DNA from: Centroberyx gerrardi
Taxonomy: Eukaryota; Chordata; Actinopteri; Beryciformes; Berycidae
DNA length: 64,000 nucleotides
Assembly: GCF_048128805.1 (NCBI RefSeq)
Contig: NC_136012.1
Coordinates: 11,469,725 to 11,533,724 of the forward strand
Reading direction: 5' to 3'
The translations under genes and the position numbers were made by a program. The notes beneath the pieces are model-generated. The model worked only from the letters and a program-made list of their open reading frames with translations, searched no databases and had not been told where the DNA came from. Positions 26,325 through 41,348 of this stretch are shown piece by piece. Position 1 is the first letter of the stretch. Every line of letters begins with the position of its first letter.

Positions 26325-26410
26325 GCCTGCTCCGCCTGTGCAAATTACACGGTTCCCACTCCTCGTCCCGGGCTCCCGGGGTGATTACAGCCTGCCGCGG
26401 GTCCCGCGGC
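26325..26410. promoter_or_regulatory. isolated GC-rich dyad-rich segment, candidate enhancer
   Basis: A CpG-rich island in AT-rich DNA with TGCAAATTA (octamer-like) at about 26338, paired CCCGGG sites at 26367 and 26375, and the dyad CCGCGGG-T-CCCGCGG at 26395-26409. No open frame resembles a known exon, so a regulatory element is possible. Function is inferred only. Confidence 0.3.
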
Positions 26411-27197
26411 TCGCTGAGCACTAATGGGACACAGTGCAGCTGGCTGCCCACAGAGAGCAAAAATTTAAGATATTCCCACTCAGATCAGACGCGTCGTGCT
26501 TCAGCATGACAATCACTTTGGAGAGAGGAGGATCAGAAATGATGACTCCTCTGCCCGGTTCTGTCACATTCCTGCCGAAGAGAGCCAGCAGTGGAGAGAC
26601 TCAACCAGGAGCAATCAGGAGGCATCTTGTCTGCTCCCTCAGCAATTACTGACTAACTCAGCTTCATCTGCCTCCAGATGTTAATTATGACAGGACTGCA
26701 GCGGACAGAACCTGTGGGCTCTAGTCATACAGTAGCCTGGGAGCCGGATAACTTTCCATCTTAAGCCTGTGACCTATGACTCATTTCTCAGTAGTGAAAT
26801 CTTGTGAGTGGACCACATGATGAAAAGACATTGGAAATAATTTTATGGCACACCCTTGTGTACTTCTATTGAGCCAGAGGATCAGACAGTGAGCTTTGGG
26901 GCGTCCCACACCAGCAGGAATGGTTAATGGGAAGGGAGTGCCCTCTACTGGATATTTTAAGGTACTGTGAGAGAAATTAACACACATCTGGGAGAAATTA
27001 TTATTATTGTGTGGAATGCCTGAAGATCCTATTTTCTTATAACTGACTCTTATATCTATATTGCTTATCTGCCCTACCTAGAGGGGCATTTTGATGGAGG
27101 TACTCATCAGCGGGAAAATCAACTTATGAGTATCAGTATTCTGTAGTAGGCTTTTCATTCTCTCTTTCCCTCTCTCACATATGCATGCACGTACACG

Positions 27198-27205
<8 letters not shown>

Positions 27206-27233
<28 letters not shown>

Positions 27234-27251
27234 CTCTCTTTCTCTCTCTCA
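27206..27251. repeat. (CA)n(CT)n compound microsatellite
   Basis: CA run followed directly by CT run in the nsun7-chrna9 spacer. Confidence 0.9.
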
Positions 27252-27740
27252 CAAACTCATTCACTTGACTTTCCAAGTTCAAGGTATGGGGCTTCGGGGG
27301 GGGCAAGCTCATTGTGTTACATAATTGATGCTCCATATTACCTTACATCCTCACAGCCCCGGTCCCGCTACAGAAACAAAGCTTGCTCATTAACTATTCA
27401 CCGGATGATTTTGAACAGAAAAATGATTCCGGGTCCGCCGATCCGGAGTGTACACCGACTCTGTGTCTCTCAGCCCCAGGCATCTGATTTCACACTAGTG
27501 AATAAGACATGTGCAGTGTCCACTGGTCATATTTGAACTTGACAGTAGATCACCTTACCAGCATTCAGTGGTGAGATGATGAAGCGTATGAAGGCCATGA
27601 TCGATGGGGTTAGTAATGAGCTGTGTGTTTACAACATATTCTCAATGGAGATGCCAAGAGTTGTACAGCAGGCGAACTAGCCAACAGGCATGCACAGTAG
27701 TGGGCATCATGCATCCACACAAAACTTTCATCAAATATAT

Positions 27741-27746
27741 TTTATT
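27741..27746 (-). promoter_or_regulatory. candidate chrna9 polyadenylation signal
   Basis: AATAAA on the minus strand about 480 nt past the chrna9 stop codon. An AT-rich 3' UTR of that length is plausible. Confidence 0.45.
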
Positions 27747-28224
27747 GAACTGAAAACAGTGGTTTAACAAAGATAATTTGTTGTACTTAATGAATATCTG
27801 AATTTTAAGTTTGATTATAAATCAAATATAGATTCTGATATATGCATATATGTAGTTTGGTCACTTTATAGTCTGGTCCATTGTATTTTGTTGTAGATGA
27901 AGATCAACAAATGTAATGGTTATGTTAAGAAAGTTGAATGATTATGTGAGTAAGAAATCATACAGATAATAAAGGTTTGTTAATGTTTAAGAATACAGCA
28001 TGTACTGTATTGAATGGGCATATTTTGTAAATTTTAAAATCACTGTAAATTATACTGACGATGATATTGATGATAAAGCAAAAACCACAAAATCCATACG
28101 AAAATTTCAACATACAATATGTTTATAAAAAAAGAAAGAGTCTCTCCAATTTGACCAATAAGAGTTCATCACAGACAAATAGGTCGAATAATGAAAGGGA
28201 AAAACCTGCAACGTCGCTGCTTGC

Positions 28225-31200
28225 TCACGGCGCCTTGCCGATGATGAGGATGCTCATGAGGAAGACCATGATGAAGAAGATCCACATGAAGAACCTGTCC
28301 ATCACCTTGGCGACCTTCTTCCACTCCGCCCCCTTGGCGCACGTGGCCCTCTGCTCGCGGAAGCAGTTGGCGATGTACTCGACGTTCCGCACCAGCTTGG
28401 CGTCCACACCGGGGATCCCGCTGCCGTGGCTGCAGAACACGCAGGGGCCGAAGGTCACGGTGGGGCCCGGGGCCGGAGGCTTCCGGTCTTCGGGGCAGCA
28501 GGGGGGCTTTTGGTCTTCGGGGCAGCAGGGCAACTTTTGGTCTTCTTTGCAGCAGTCCCCCGCGAGGACGTTCCCGTTAGATCCCTCGTACTTTCCGGGC
28601 GCGAAGCCGGAGACGTGGTTCCGCTCCTCCCTGGTGATGTGGTGCTGGGCCTTCACTCTGGGGTGGTGCTGGGGCTTGGGGGTCTGGGGCCGGGGGTATT
28701 TGTGGCGTTGCTGCTCCCCCCGGCCGCCGTGGCTCCCTGGTTTACCGTTAGCCTGGACGTGGGGGCTGAGGTGCTGGTGATGGAAGTCGTCCTGGGGGGA
28801 GTGGGAAGAGGAGGAGGAGGAGGAGGAGGAGGCACAGTTCTCGCCCACCTCGTAAACAAAGAAAATCTTGGACATGTAGTCGATGATGAGGACTTTGGCC
28901 CAGTGGGGGACTGGCTTGGCCTCGGCGCCGCAGAAGTGGATGTTCATGATGAAGATGGTGAGAGCCGTGGAGGCGGTGATCATGGTCATAGTGGCAATAT
29001 AGTACTTTCCTGTGTGAGAGACAGGACAAACAGACAGACAGGGAAGACTTTACTGCGTGGACTCTCAAAACTTGCACGTGAAATTACCACCAGCACCTTT
29101 AGTGTTGCCTAATTCTTCTGGTCATACAGCATCAGCAATACTGAGCTACAGAGATTTCATCCACATTATTCAAATTCAGCACTATCCTAAACATTGAAAG
29201 TGACAGACACTTACCTATAAGCGGCACACTCTCCGAGGGCGGCATGCTCTCAGCCACCATCAGCTGGAACACAGTGAGAGCCAGCAGCACCGTCACCCCC
29301 AGCGAAACCTTCTCCCCGGAGTCGGCAGGCAGGTAGAAGCCCAGGGGAGCCAAGAAGGAGATGAGGAAGCAGGGCAGGAGCAGGTTGAAGATGTAGAAGG
29401 AGGAGCGGCGCTGCAGCAGCACGGTGTAGGTGATGTCCGGGTAAGGGTCCGAGCAGCAGCCGTACATGATGACATTCTTGGTGGCCGGCATGCCGTGGCA
29501 CTCCCACTCCACGTTCTCCACAAAGTCGGACAGGTCACCGCTGTCCATGGCCATGGTGATGTCTACCTGCAGTTGGAGCAGAAGAAGAAATGAGCAGCCA
29601 AAGAATAGATACACAACCAGCTCCAGCCATTGATATGTCCTGGTAAAACACAGTTGAACTGTTTTAGTGTGACTTAGTGTGTTAAGTTTTGATTTGTGTT
29701 TATTGTTTGTTTGTCTTCTGGTGATTTATGTCATGTTTTTTGTTAAATAATAAAAAAAAATTTAAAAAAAACATAGTTGAACTGGAACACATTCAATGAG
29801 TCAAGTGCTGTTGTCAGAATTGAAAGGCTATTTTGATTATGCCTATTTATTGAAAACTACATTCCTCAAAATATTACATAAAAATCAAACAGTATTGATG
29901 GTAATGACTGCAGTAATAGTTAAAGGATTACTAAGCTCTTGAGCTTTATTGTGTTATCCTGACCCTTTTCTTTGAATTCATGTATATCTTCTGTCTGAAG
30001 AACTGCATTTGTTAACAGAAGATTTTGTCAAATAAATTCAATCAACCAGTCAATCAACTAAATATCTACTATGAAATCTGGACTCATGCACGCAGATGCA
30101 CGTATACACAGAGAGCATATCTGCATTTTTAATGGGGGAATGACACAGTACTTACACTGTATCTAAAGCCAATGGACAGCCGAGCCAGACGTGAGCCAGA
30201 CCTGGGTCTTGTATCAGTTAATTGAGTCAACTATGTGTTTGTTATCACAATCCAAACTGGTTGGTTCATCTCGGTTTCCTACAGCTGCAAGCAGTGATGT
30301 AGTGGTACATGAACAGCTGGGTAAACTATAACCAGTCATGGATCATCATAAGGCAAACAGCTACCAATATAAACAAAAATCAATTATATTTTTAGAAAAA
30401 CATTAGTTTATCTAAAAATAGTTTTTGTCTAAAAAGGTGGGTAAACTGAGTTAAGGTGGGTTTACCCTCCACTACATCTCTGGTTATAAATGTGTGTGTG
30501 TGTGCACGTGTTTCTCTATACTCCATACCTGGTTACCATTGTAGGTCCAGGAGCCGAAGGTCAGGTTACACTCCTGGCTGTCGAAGGGGAAGTAGGAGAC
30601 GTCCACCACACAGGAGCTCTTGGTGATGGCGGGGGCGTCCCAGGTTAGCTCTCCGTTGTAGCGCAGCACCACGTTGGTGTCCATCGGCCCTGAGAAGTCA
30701 TCATCAGCCCTGGAGGGGGGGAGACAGTAGAAATAGCTCCCTTCTCCTTTTAATTGCATTTTTGACCCCTGTGCGCCTTGCCCTTTGCTTTTATACTTAT
30801 GAGGATCAAATGTCCTCACAGCGATAGAAAGATGAGGGAAAAATGACCAAAGTGAGGAGATTTTGCTGATCCTCACTCCTTTAAGGGACCATTTTAGGTT
30901 TAGGATTTGGGTTTAGGGTAGAGGCTAGAATTAGGATTAGGTTTAAACTGGAGTTAGGGTTGAGGTTAGGCATGTAGTGGAGAGGGTTCAGGTTAGGGTA
31001 AGGGGTTAGGATATGAAAGTGGCCAACGTAGGTCCAATTATATTAATACAAGTGTGTGTGTGTGTGACGTACGGGCGTACTTGTTATAGAGGACGAGGTC
31101 GGGCCTCCACACCAGGCTGCTGGGGATGCGGATGACCTCCAGTCCATCGTAGTCCTCTTTATTCCACTTCAGGTAAGTATCGTGCCACGTCTGCCTGATC

Positions 31201-34045
31201 CACAGGTAGGCGATCAGCACCTGGTTCCTCTCGTCCTACACACAAACACGCAGACGCAATCACATACACACCAATGGAAACAGACTGAGAAGAGATACAT
31301 TCGCAAAGATTAGCCGGAGATCCTCTTCATCCCCTTCCCATTGCTCTATTGCTCATTAACTCTCTGCGAGCGTTACGCAGGCAGATAAGCCTCAGATTAT
31401 CTATCAGAAGAGCTGAAATCCAGACCCGGCTGTCAATATCAGGTGGATGAGGAGAGTGGTTGGCTGTGGGGGGTGAGGGTGGGGGAGGAGGGGTGGCTTG
31501 TATCGCTGCCAGAGCCTGACGCAAGGCTTCACCAACGCACTGGACCAAGGAGAGCATAACCTCTTTGGGTAACGGGACACTCACACACACAGACACAAGT
31601 AATGAGTCTGTCTGCATCTCTGAGTTGACATCAACACACACAACACCGCAGAGAAATGACATTCAGCTGTCGTATCTCTCCAGCCACACTGATGCACAGA
31701 CGTACGCACACACACAAAAACAAAAACACAAGCGCTAATAAATTGAGGGCTGACACAGTGCTGAACCTGAACGGAAACCGGAGCTGGCTGAGTAACAGTA
31801 GGCCTGGTCTGTACAGTAGGAGGTCCGACTGTCATTCATACACATCAGCAGCTACAAACCCATCTTTTAGTCTCTGCTGCGGGGAAATTTGGCCAATACT
31901 GACCACGAAAATTCAGCACAAATTGTTCAGTAAAAGTTCAGTAAAAATAACTAGGGTCACAGTCTATTATTATCTACAATACTCTATCTAAATGAACTCT
32001 GTAAAATTCTGTTACAGTTTAGGCATTTTGCAGATGCTCTTATCCAAAGCGACTTACGATTATTGCAGCAGTAAAATAAGTCAACATTCCTCAAGCATCA
32101 ACAGGGTAAGTAGCCACATAATTCCATGAAATGCCATGAAAACCAAAAGTGCCACAACATTAAACAAGAGTAAAGTAAAAAGATCACTATCACTCCTATC
32201 AGCAGTTGTGTTAAGTCAATAAGCAAGTATAATAATTAACTAAGTATGCAAGTATAATATGTATGTACGTATAATAATTTAATAATATAACAACAACAAC
32301 AGCTAAGTGATCAAATTCCTGAGTCTTACAACAAGGCAGGTCTACTATCAGGTATTATACAGCAGGATTACAGTGTTGCTAATAGTTTTTACTCAGCTTC
32401 ATTATAAAAAAAATGCAGTTACTAGTTACTTTAATGTTTAACTTTTTTTTTTCATACAAAATGTCTTTTCTCAGACGTAAAACAAGGCAACAACAGGAGA
32501 CAATTTTACAGTATTTTATTTTATTCTATCCTTTTTTATTGTCGTTGCTCTTTGTGTTGTTTTTATATTTTTACACTTACTGTGAACACCTCAAATGTGT
32601 TACACTGCAACCCAAATTTCCCTATGGGGGAATATAATAAAGTTGCTATTCTAATCAGGACCACCAATCCCTGCTTCAAATATGGAAAGCTTCCTAGCAC
32701 TGAAATACAAGGGTATTTTACTTTGAAAATAGACCTGAGTACATAATATGAAATAATTTAGCACTGCTACAGTTTCGATTCGCGGATCTTATCAAGTCTC
32801 CTGGGCGAGCTACCCACCATGTCTTTGATCTGGGAGAGGGTGATCTGCAGGGTGACGTTCAGGGCCTTGTCCGTGTCCTCCACCGGCCGCAGGGCGCTGG
32901 AGTAGTTCTCCATCAGATCATTCAGGAGCTTCTGGGCGTAGCGACCCTGGGCCGAGTGTGCCACTGCAGGGAGAAACGAGACGTAATCAGTCATTCTCAA
33001 GCTTGTTAAAGAACAACACACGTGCTTTTTGAAGGGGTTTTTACACCATTGTTGCCTTAATAGGAGATCTGCATGTTTTTTGTCTCCCACTCGAGGCTTC
33101 CCGTGTAGGTGACCTCTGTTGTGGTCGTAACACGTTAGTCAGATTTTACTTTACCAGTTTGTACTTGGGGGTTTTGAGCAATATTTCCCCCGACGTTGAT
33201 CTAATTTCAGCCTTTCTTGCAGACTCTGATAGGACTCTTCAACGGGTCTAGTTGGGAGTTTCGGGTGTAGTTTGGATGCTGCTTCACATGACTCCACGGT
33301 GGGATACGTGGTTATAAGTGGCATTCAAGTACAACTCCGAGGTTTAGAAGAAAAATAGAGAAAATCGTTGAAGTGCTCCCTCTGCGCTTAATATAGATGG
33401 CATTGATATATGTATATTGATTATATATGCGGTTATGAAATAGGCTATTAATGGCATCCATTTTTAGGCCACGTGTTCTACATGGTGGTTGACTATTTTC
33501 ATTATTTTGAGTTCATCCCACACCCGTAAATCCTATTGAGAGAAAGATCGACAAATTTAGAACAATTCTGAACGGAATCTACGGGGCCAATTTTAAACCA
33601 CTGAATGGATCCTTAAGAATTTCTTTTAAGTTAGATTTTTGTATTATGAGTTTTTATATATGCACACAAATGTTTATAATCTGCTTTTCACTTTCCCGAG
33701 ATACACAACTTTGGATCTCAGACAAAAAAAAACAATAACAAATTCTTGTTTAGAGAAATTCTTTCGTAGCACATGTGAATACGGACAGGCAAAGGTTTGT
33801 GCGTAATTACGCACACAAGCAATGTATTCAATACCTATGAAATTATTTGATAAGGATATAATTTCTTCTTTTAACCAATATACACGAGAAAGGCTCTAGT
33901 TACAAGTTACAACCAGTACAATCAGTTCAACCAACTTATAAACGTACAGGAAAGTTTCATTTTTACGCACGCGTTTCTGCGCGCTTGGCTCACCTTCAAG
34001 CAGCAGCATCGCCAGACAGATTGTTGGGACCATCTTCTTGCGCAT
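28225..34045 (-). CDS. chrna9: chrna9, nicotinic acetylcholine receptor alpha-9
   Basis: Ligand-binding subunit of the alpha9/alpha10-type cation channel of hair cells, in the plasma membrane. Coding exons in order: 34045-33994, 32963-32818, 31235-31081, 30709-30529, 29566-29215, 29009-28225; 1671 nt, 556 aa. Seen: hydrophobic signal peptide ([12 protein letters not shown]); extracellular [10 protein letters not shown] and [11 protein letters not shown]; the Cys-loop C151 and C165 with 13 residues between; the vicinal pair C215-C216 in [10 protein letters not shown] that marks alpha subunits; M1 ([20 protein letters not shown]); M2 beginning [19 protein letters not shown]3; and M4 ([20 protein letters not shown]). 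The protein is about 77 residues longer than human alpha-9 as I remember it, the excess lying in the M3-M4 loop (Ser run, His/Pro-rich part and a 9-residue repeat with CC pairs). Synteny supports alpha-9 over alpha-10; M2-M3 has features of both. Confidence 0.93.
28475..28556 (-). repeat. 27-nt coding tandem repeat in chrna9 loop
   Basis: Three units of 27 nt (GGTCTTC spaced at 28485, 28512 and 28539 on the + strand) encode [18 protein letters not shown] and CCPEDRKPP, residues 448-474. The two outer 3' units are most alike, so the array grew recently. Confidence 0.9.
29567..30528 (-). other. chrna9 intron 4
   Basis: Roughly 1 kb, AT-rich. An A-rich stretch at about 29748-29772 after a T/G-rich part looks like a retro-element tail but is too short to assign. 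A short GT run (30490-30505) becomes a CA run near the donor of exon 4. No exon seen. Confidence 0.5.
30890..31015. repeat. degenerate telomere-like (TTAGG)n tract
   Basis: Repeated TTAGG, TTTAGGG and GGTTAGG units with many substitutions in chrna9 intron 3. Similar short text occurs at 42511-42537. It is an interstitial imperfect array, not a telomere. Confidence 0.6.
31236..32817 (-). other. chrna9 intron 2
   Basis: About 1.6 kb without an exon. It includes a SINE-tail fragment at 32014-32057, AAC repeats near 32290, and a T-run near 32444. Remaining sequence is AT-rich. Confidence 0.6.
32014..32057 (-). mobile_element. SINE 3'-tail fragment (V-SINE/HE1 type)
   Basis: Contains ATGCTCTTATCCAAAGCGAC, the reverse of the tail ending widespread tRNA-derived fish SINEs. 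No tRNA-like head with A and B boxes follows, so only the 3' part is present or recognisable. Confidence 0.6.
32964..33993 (-). other. chrna9 intron 1
   Basis: About 1 kb of AT-rich sequence. No exon, tandem repeat or recognisable transposon was seen. Confidence 0.5.
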
Positions 34046-34064
34046 TTTCGAACTAGAAAATATG

Positions 34065-34127
34065 CTCAGTAGCAGACGGACGGACACACAGACGCGGGTG
34101 AAAACATTACCTCCTTGGCGGAGGTAA
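34065..34127 (-). mobile_element. dispersed-repeat end in the chrna9 5' leader
   Basis: On the minus strand it begins with the hairpin TTACCTCC-GCCAA-GGAGGTAA, then TGTTTTCACCCGCGTCTGTG and GTCCG repeats. The hairpin-plus-'gttttcaccngcgtctgt' end is one I recall as a high-copy teleost repeat terminus. It stops about 20 nt before the chrna9 ATG. The related ACCTTGGCAGAGGTAAC end is at 38927-38943. The family name is not certain. Confidence 0.5.
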
Positions 34128-34529
34128 CAACTCCAAGGAGAAACAAGAGGTGATTGCAACAAACATAAATGAACGGCCCTTGGTTTCATTCGCATTAGGT
34201 CTACATGACGCCCGTTCAACCCCAATTGAACTCAGTTGCTGATACCGGGGCGCCGTTTCCGTTCGTCCTCCTCGCGTTCAGGCCGGCGCTTACTGCTTGG
34301 CAGGGGAGGCAGCATGTCTGCTGACTGAGACACGGAATAAAACCCCGGCTATCACATGGCACCAGCAGACCGAGAGAAACAAGATGCCCCCGAATCATCG
34401 CCTCACCACACACTGGGCTATTCACCTGTCAATCAAACGCCTGCACCCAGGTGGGCTGCAGCTGCTCCTGCAACAGATCGCTAATATGAAGGGAGATCTG
34501 GAGAAGAGATGGGAATTTCAGGGGGTATT

Positions 34530-34572
34530 CAATCAATCAACCAATCAATCAGTCAATCAATCAATCAATCAT
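34530..34572. repeat. (CAAT)n tetranucleotide repeat
   Basis: About ten CAAT/CAAC/CAGT units. Confidence 0.9.
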
Positions 34573-34732
34573 AATGGCTTCACTCAAATATTACGCTTTG
34601 TTTGGGTGGGTTTTAGAAATCTGAAATAAAAATTCAGGTTTAAATGAATCACCCCGTTCAAGAAAGAACTATGTTAATCCTGTCATACATTTTAAAAAGC
34701 TCTATACAAATATTACAGCAAAATTCTTAAGT

Positions 34733-34867
34733 CCTTATAGGAATATTATAGCCATATCATAGAAGATGAAAAATTCCATTAAATACAACAATAAGGCCAT
34801 ATGAACTCACTAATGAGCACCACAGACACACTATAAGTGCCTATAGGAATATTATGGGAATATTAGT
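34733..34867. repeat. duplicated TATAGGAATATTAT segment
   Basis: CCTTATAGGAATATTATAGC near 34733 and GCCTATAGGAATATTATGGG near 34842 are direct copies about 110 nt apart. They could be the remains of one dispersed element with internal repeats; the family is not recognised. Confidence 0.4.
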
Positions 34868-36145
34868 GTCAAATGTAACCTATGAGCAAAATTAGATGTA
34901 AGAGCATGCAAGGAGGTGAATCTATGTCCTATATATCAGTCCTATGGAGCCCTCAACACCCCAAAAACCTGGTTAATTCATGAAAACATGTTTTCTAATG
35001 ACACTGAGACACGCCACTGTCTGGTCTCTCAGGAACCATACTCTTTCTGCATTCCTCCACGTATCCATCCCTCCGCAGCAGCCCTCTGCTCTGGGACGCC
35101 TGGAGGAGCGCCGGCTGGAAGATATACATCAAGAGGAGAGGAGAGGTACAAAACGAGCTTTTGTCACTTGGGATGCCTGGGGGAAACCTGAGGCCGACTC
35201 AGCCTGCAGCCTGATGGCAGGTGCTGCAGTGCAGGCAGGGGAGCAAGTGTGAAGTCCACCATGGGAGAGCTGTGCTGAGGTCCTTCAGTAGGCTGCTATG
35301 GACACACACAAGCCTTCACACTACTGTTGATTAGCATGCACACACACACAAACAGCTTTGCTCCCATGTAGTGCCAGTGTGCAGGCTGAAATATGGCCAT
35401 CAGATTATTGCCAGGGTTTCTCCTGTGCTGAGGATACAGTTCTTGGAGGGACTGACTCTGACACAACATGCTACCTCACTAGCCATCTGTTAGTGCGCTC
35501 ACCCTCATATATTTTGCCTCTCTAGATAAGCAAGGCGCTCTGCAGCATTTTTCTTTGACTAAACACCTACATCACCCCCTCTCACTGACATGAGACGCTG
35601 CAAATTTGCTGGCTCAACCAAGAAATCTGAAACAATGGCAGTGCAGTACTACTGTGCAAGTCCCAAGCACTGTACAGAAACCCCACTATACATCCATGTC
35701 TCCACTTCTTCTGCATGTACATTCTTCATCTTAATTAGCTTGCTTGTTCTATTTTCAGTGACAATGTAATTCCCTGTGGATTCACTTTCTGCTAGCCTTG
35801 CAAATTTTGCTCTTCACCCGTTTTTACTCAAACACGTACACCAAAACACAGGCTTATAAAAACATGTAGGATCCTATACAAGATGCATATTAACACAGTT
35901 CCTCTAACTCTACCAATAATGGGGTTGAGGTTTAATTTTATGACTCTTAGGTGTATATAATTTGTAAAAAACATAACCTACTGATTGAGCATTGCATTGT
36001 TGCGAGGTAGATTCTTGGTGTTACTCTGTAGCCGTTACATTTCCTGGGGGAAAATCAGGTGGAAAGCATCACACAGACGTGTCTTTGAAAGGCAACACAA
36101 ACAGAATGGACAGAGTCTGGATTAATTTACACAGACTTTAATATC

Positions 36146-36151
36146 TTTATT
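36146..36151 (-). promoter_or_regulatory. candidate ube2k polyadenylation signal
   Basis: AATAAA on the minus strand, 915 nt after the ube2k stop. UBE2K has long 3' UTRs in vertebrates, so 36146-37065 is probably 3' UTR. Confidence 0.45.
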
Positions 36152-37065
36152 TACAGATGACTCATTCTGACATTTTTTTCTGTTGGCGTAGTTCAGCTGA
36201 TGCAATATTTTTCAAACTCTTTTTGAACTATTTTCCTTCCAGACTTAAGGTTGCGTTACCGGTGAACAGTGATTTGAGTTTTACCATTTTTGTTTTCTTT
36301 CAGTTTAAAAACAGGAATCCAAATGTATTCCTGTAGGAGGCCAAAACCGAATAAAAAAAAAAGGAGGGAAAAGGGACAGGTGAAGTTAGCCATGTCAAGA
36401 ATGGGTATGGGTGTGGGGTGGGATGGGGGTGCTGAAGGGGCTTTGGGTGGGTCAGACAGTCAAACAGGGGGACACCTTGGCATGATAATGGGTATGGCTA
36501 CTGTGTGAAAACCTCAGCGATGCTTTAAGTGCTTAAAAATCTCGACCAGGTCCAAAACAGCCTCCTTAAATGGCTTTACTCTCTCTCCTACAAGGTTTTC
36601 AGAAAATGAATATAAATGCACTGCATAGGCAAGGATAAAGCCACTGACAGCCTACTGGGACATGGCCAGTGAGTTTGGAGACTGGCAGGCATGGGTGGGA
36701 CATGAAGTCTGGGTGGGATATCTGCCTCAAAAGGGGCGAGGAGGGGGCTGGACATCTGATTGTAGCACTGAGTGGAATGTTGAAATGACCGTAAAGAAAA
36801 CCAGAATGATTGGAGCTCACAGAGCGACTGATCGGAGTGTGGTACAGAGCGGAGGCGGCGAGAAGGGAGGAAGCACGGGGGGGGGATGCCTGACAGATGG
36901 GACAAAAGGAGGGATGGATGGAGAGAGGAGAGAGTGTGGAGGTGAAGTGTCCACCGAGGGCACAACAGAGGAAAAAGACGGCTTTAGACAGAAGGGATGC
37001 GGGGCATGTGTGATTGAGGAGGAGGATGGGGGGGATCAAGAGGGAGATGAAGAGGATGTCAAGAT

Positions 37066-40880
<3,815 letters not shown>

Positions 40881-41276
40881 GGTTCCCCCCTGTGTCTGTC
40901 CGGTTGGGGCCTCGCCGTCCGATTTGCTAGCTTGTCTAGCACTTTCGTTCTGCCTACAGTAGCTCTGTCACTTTTTGGATACAACACGCCAAAATAACAC
41001 AGTTGCAGGCTTGCTCCCGCGATTGTCTTCAATTCCGGCGATCTATTTATTGTAATAATACGTTAAAATAGCTTATCAACATGTATCAAACCTCTCAAAT
41101 ATGTAACAACACAGTGGTTGGTGGTGCTGAAAACATTTTAATACCAACTGCATGCAATCTGGGGGAAAGAGGGTCATGTGATTTCTATTGCCTTCCTGAA
41201 CGCTTCTTGCTATTGGTTGATGTCAGCACTCACCATGACCTGACTACAGTTGAAATAATCTATGCATGATGAATAA

Positions 41277-41278
41277 TA

Positions 41279-41329
<51 letters not shown>

Positions 41330-41348
41330 CATCATCATCATCATCATT
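41277..41348. repeat. (TTA)n(TCA)n trinucleotide repeat
   Basis: About 17 ATT/TTA units followed by six ATC/TCA units. Confidence 0.95.

Larger units (their letters stand above)
24861..27740. other. nsun7-chrna9 intergenic region
   Basis: No coding exon was found, although RBM47 separates these genes in human. The sequence is mostly AT-rich, with a poly-A stretch at 25046, a GC-rich segment around 26310-26430 and a CA/CT microsatellite at 27206-27251. Confidence 0.6.
34128..36145. other. chrna9-ube2k intergenic region
   Basis: No coding exon. It holds a CAAT-type tetranucleotide array (34530-34572) and a pair of similar TATAGGAATATTAT segments (near 34736 and 34846). Genes that I remember between these two in human (RHOH, N4BP2, PDS5A) are not here. 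Confidence 0.6.

Noticed and set aside
28426-29112. Long + strand open frame (228 aa) and 28061-28780 (239 aa) over chrna9
   Set aside because: They are antisense shadows of the GC-rich last chrna9 exon; the minus frame carries the conserved M3-M4 receptor sequence.
28225-34045. Assignment of the nicotinic subunit as chrna10
   Set aside because: M2-M3 shares ESMPP and TMTMIT with alpha-10, but the extracellular part, the tail ([17 protein letters not shown]) and linkage to nsun7 and ube2k favour alpha-9.
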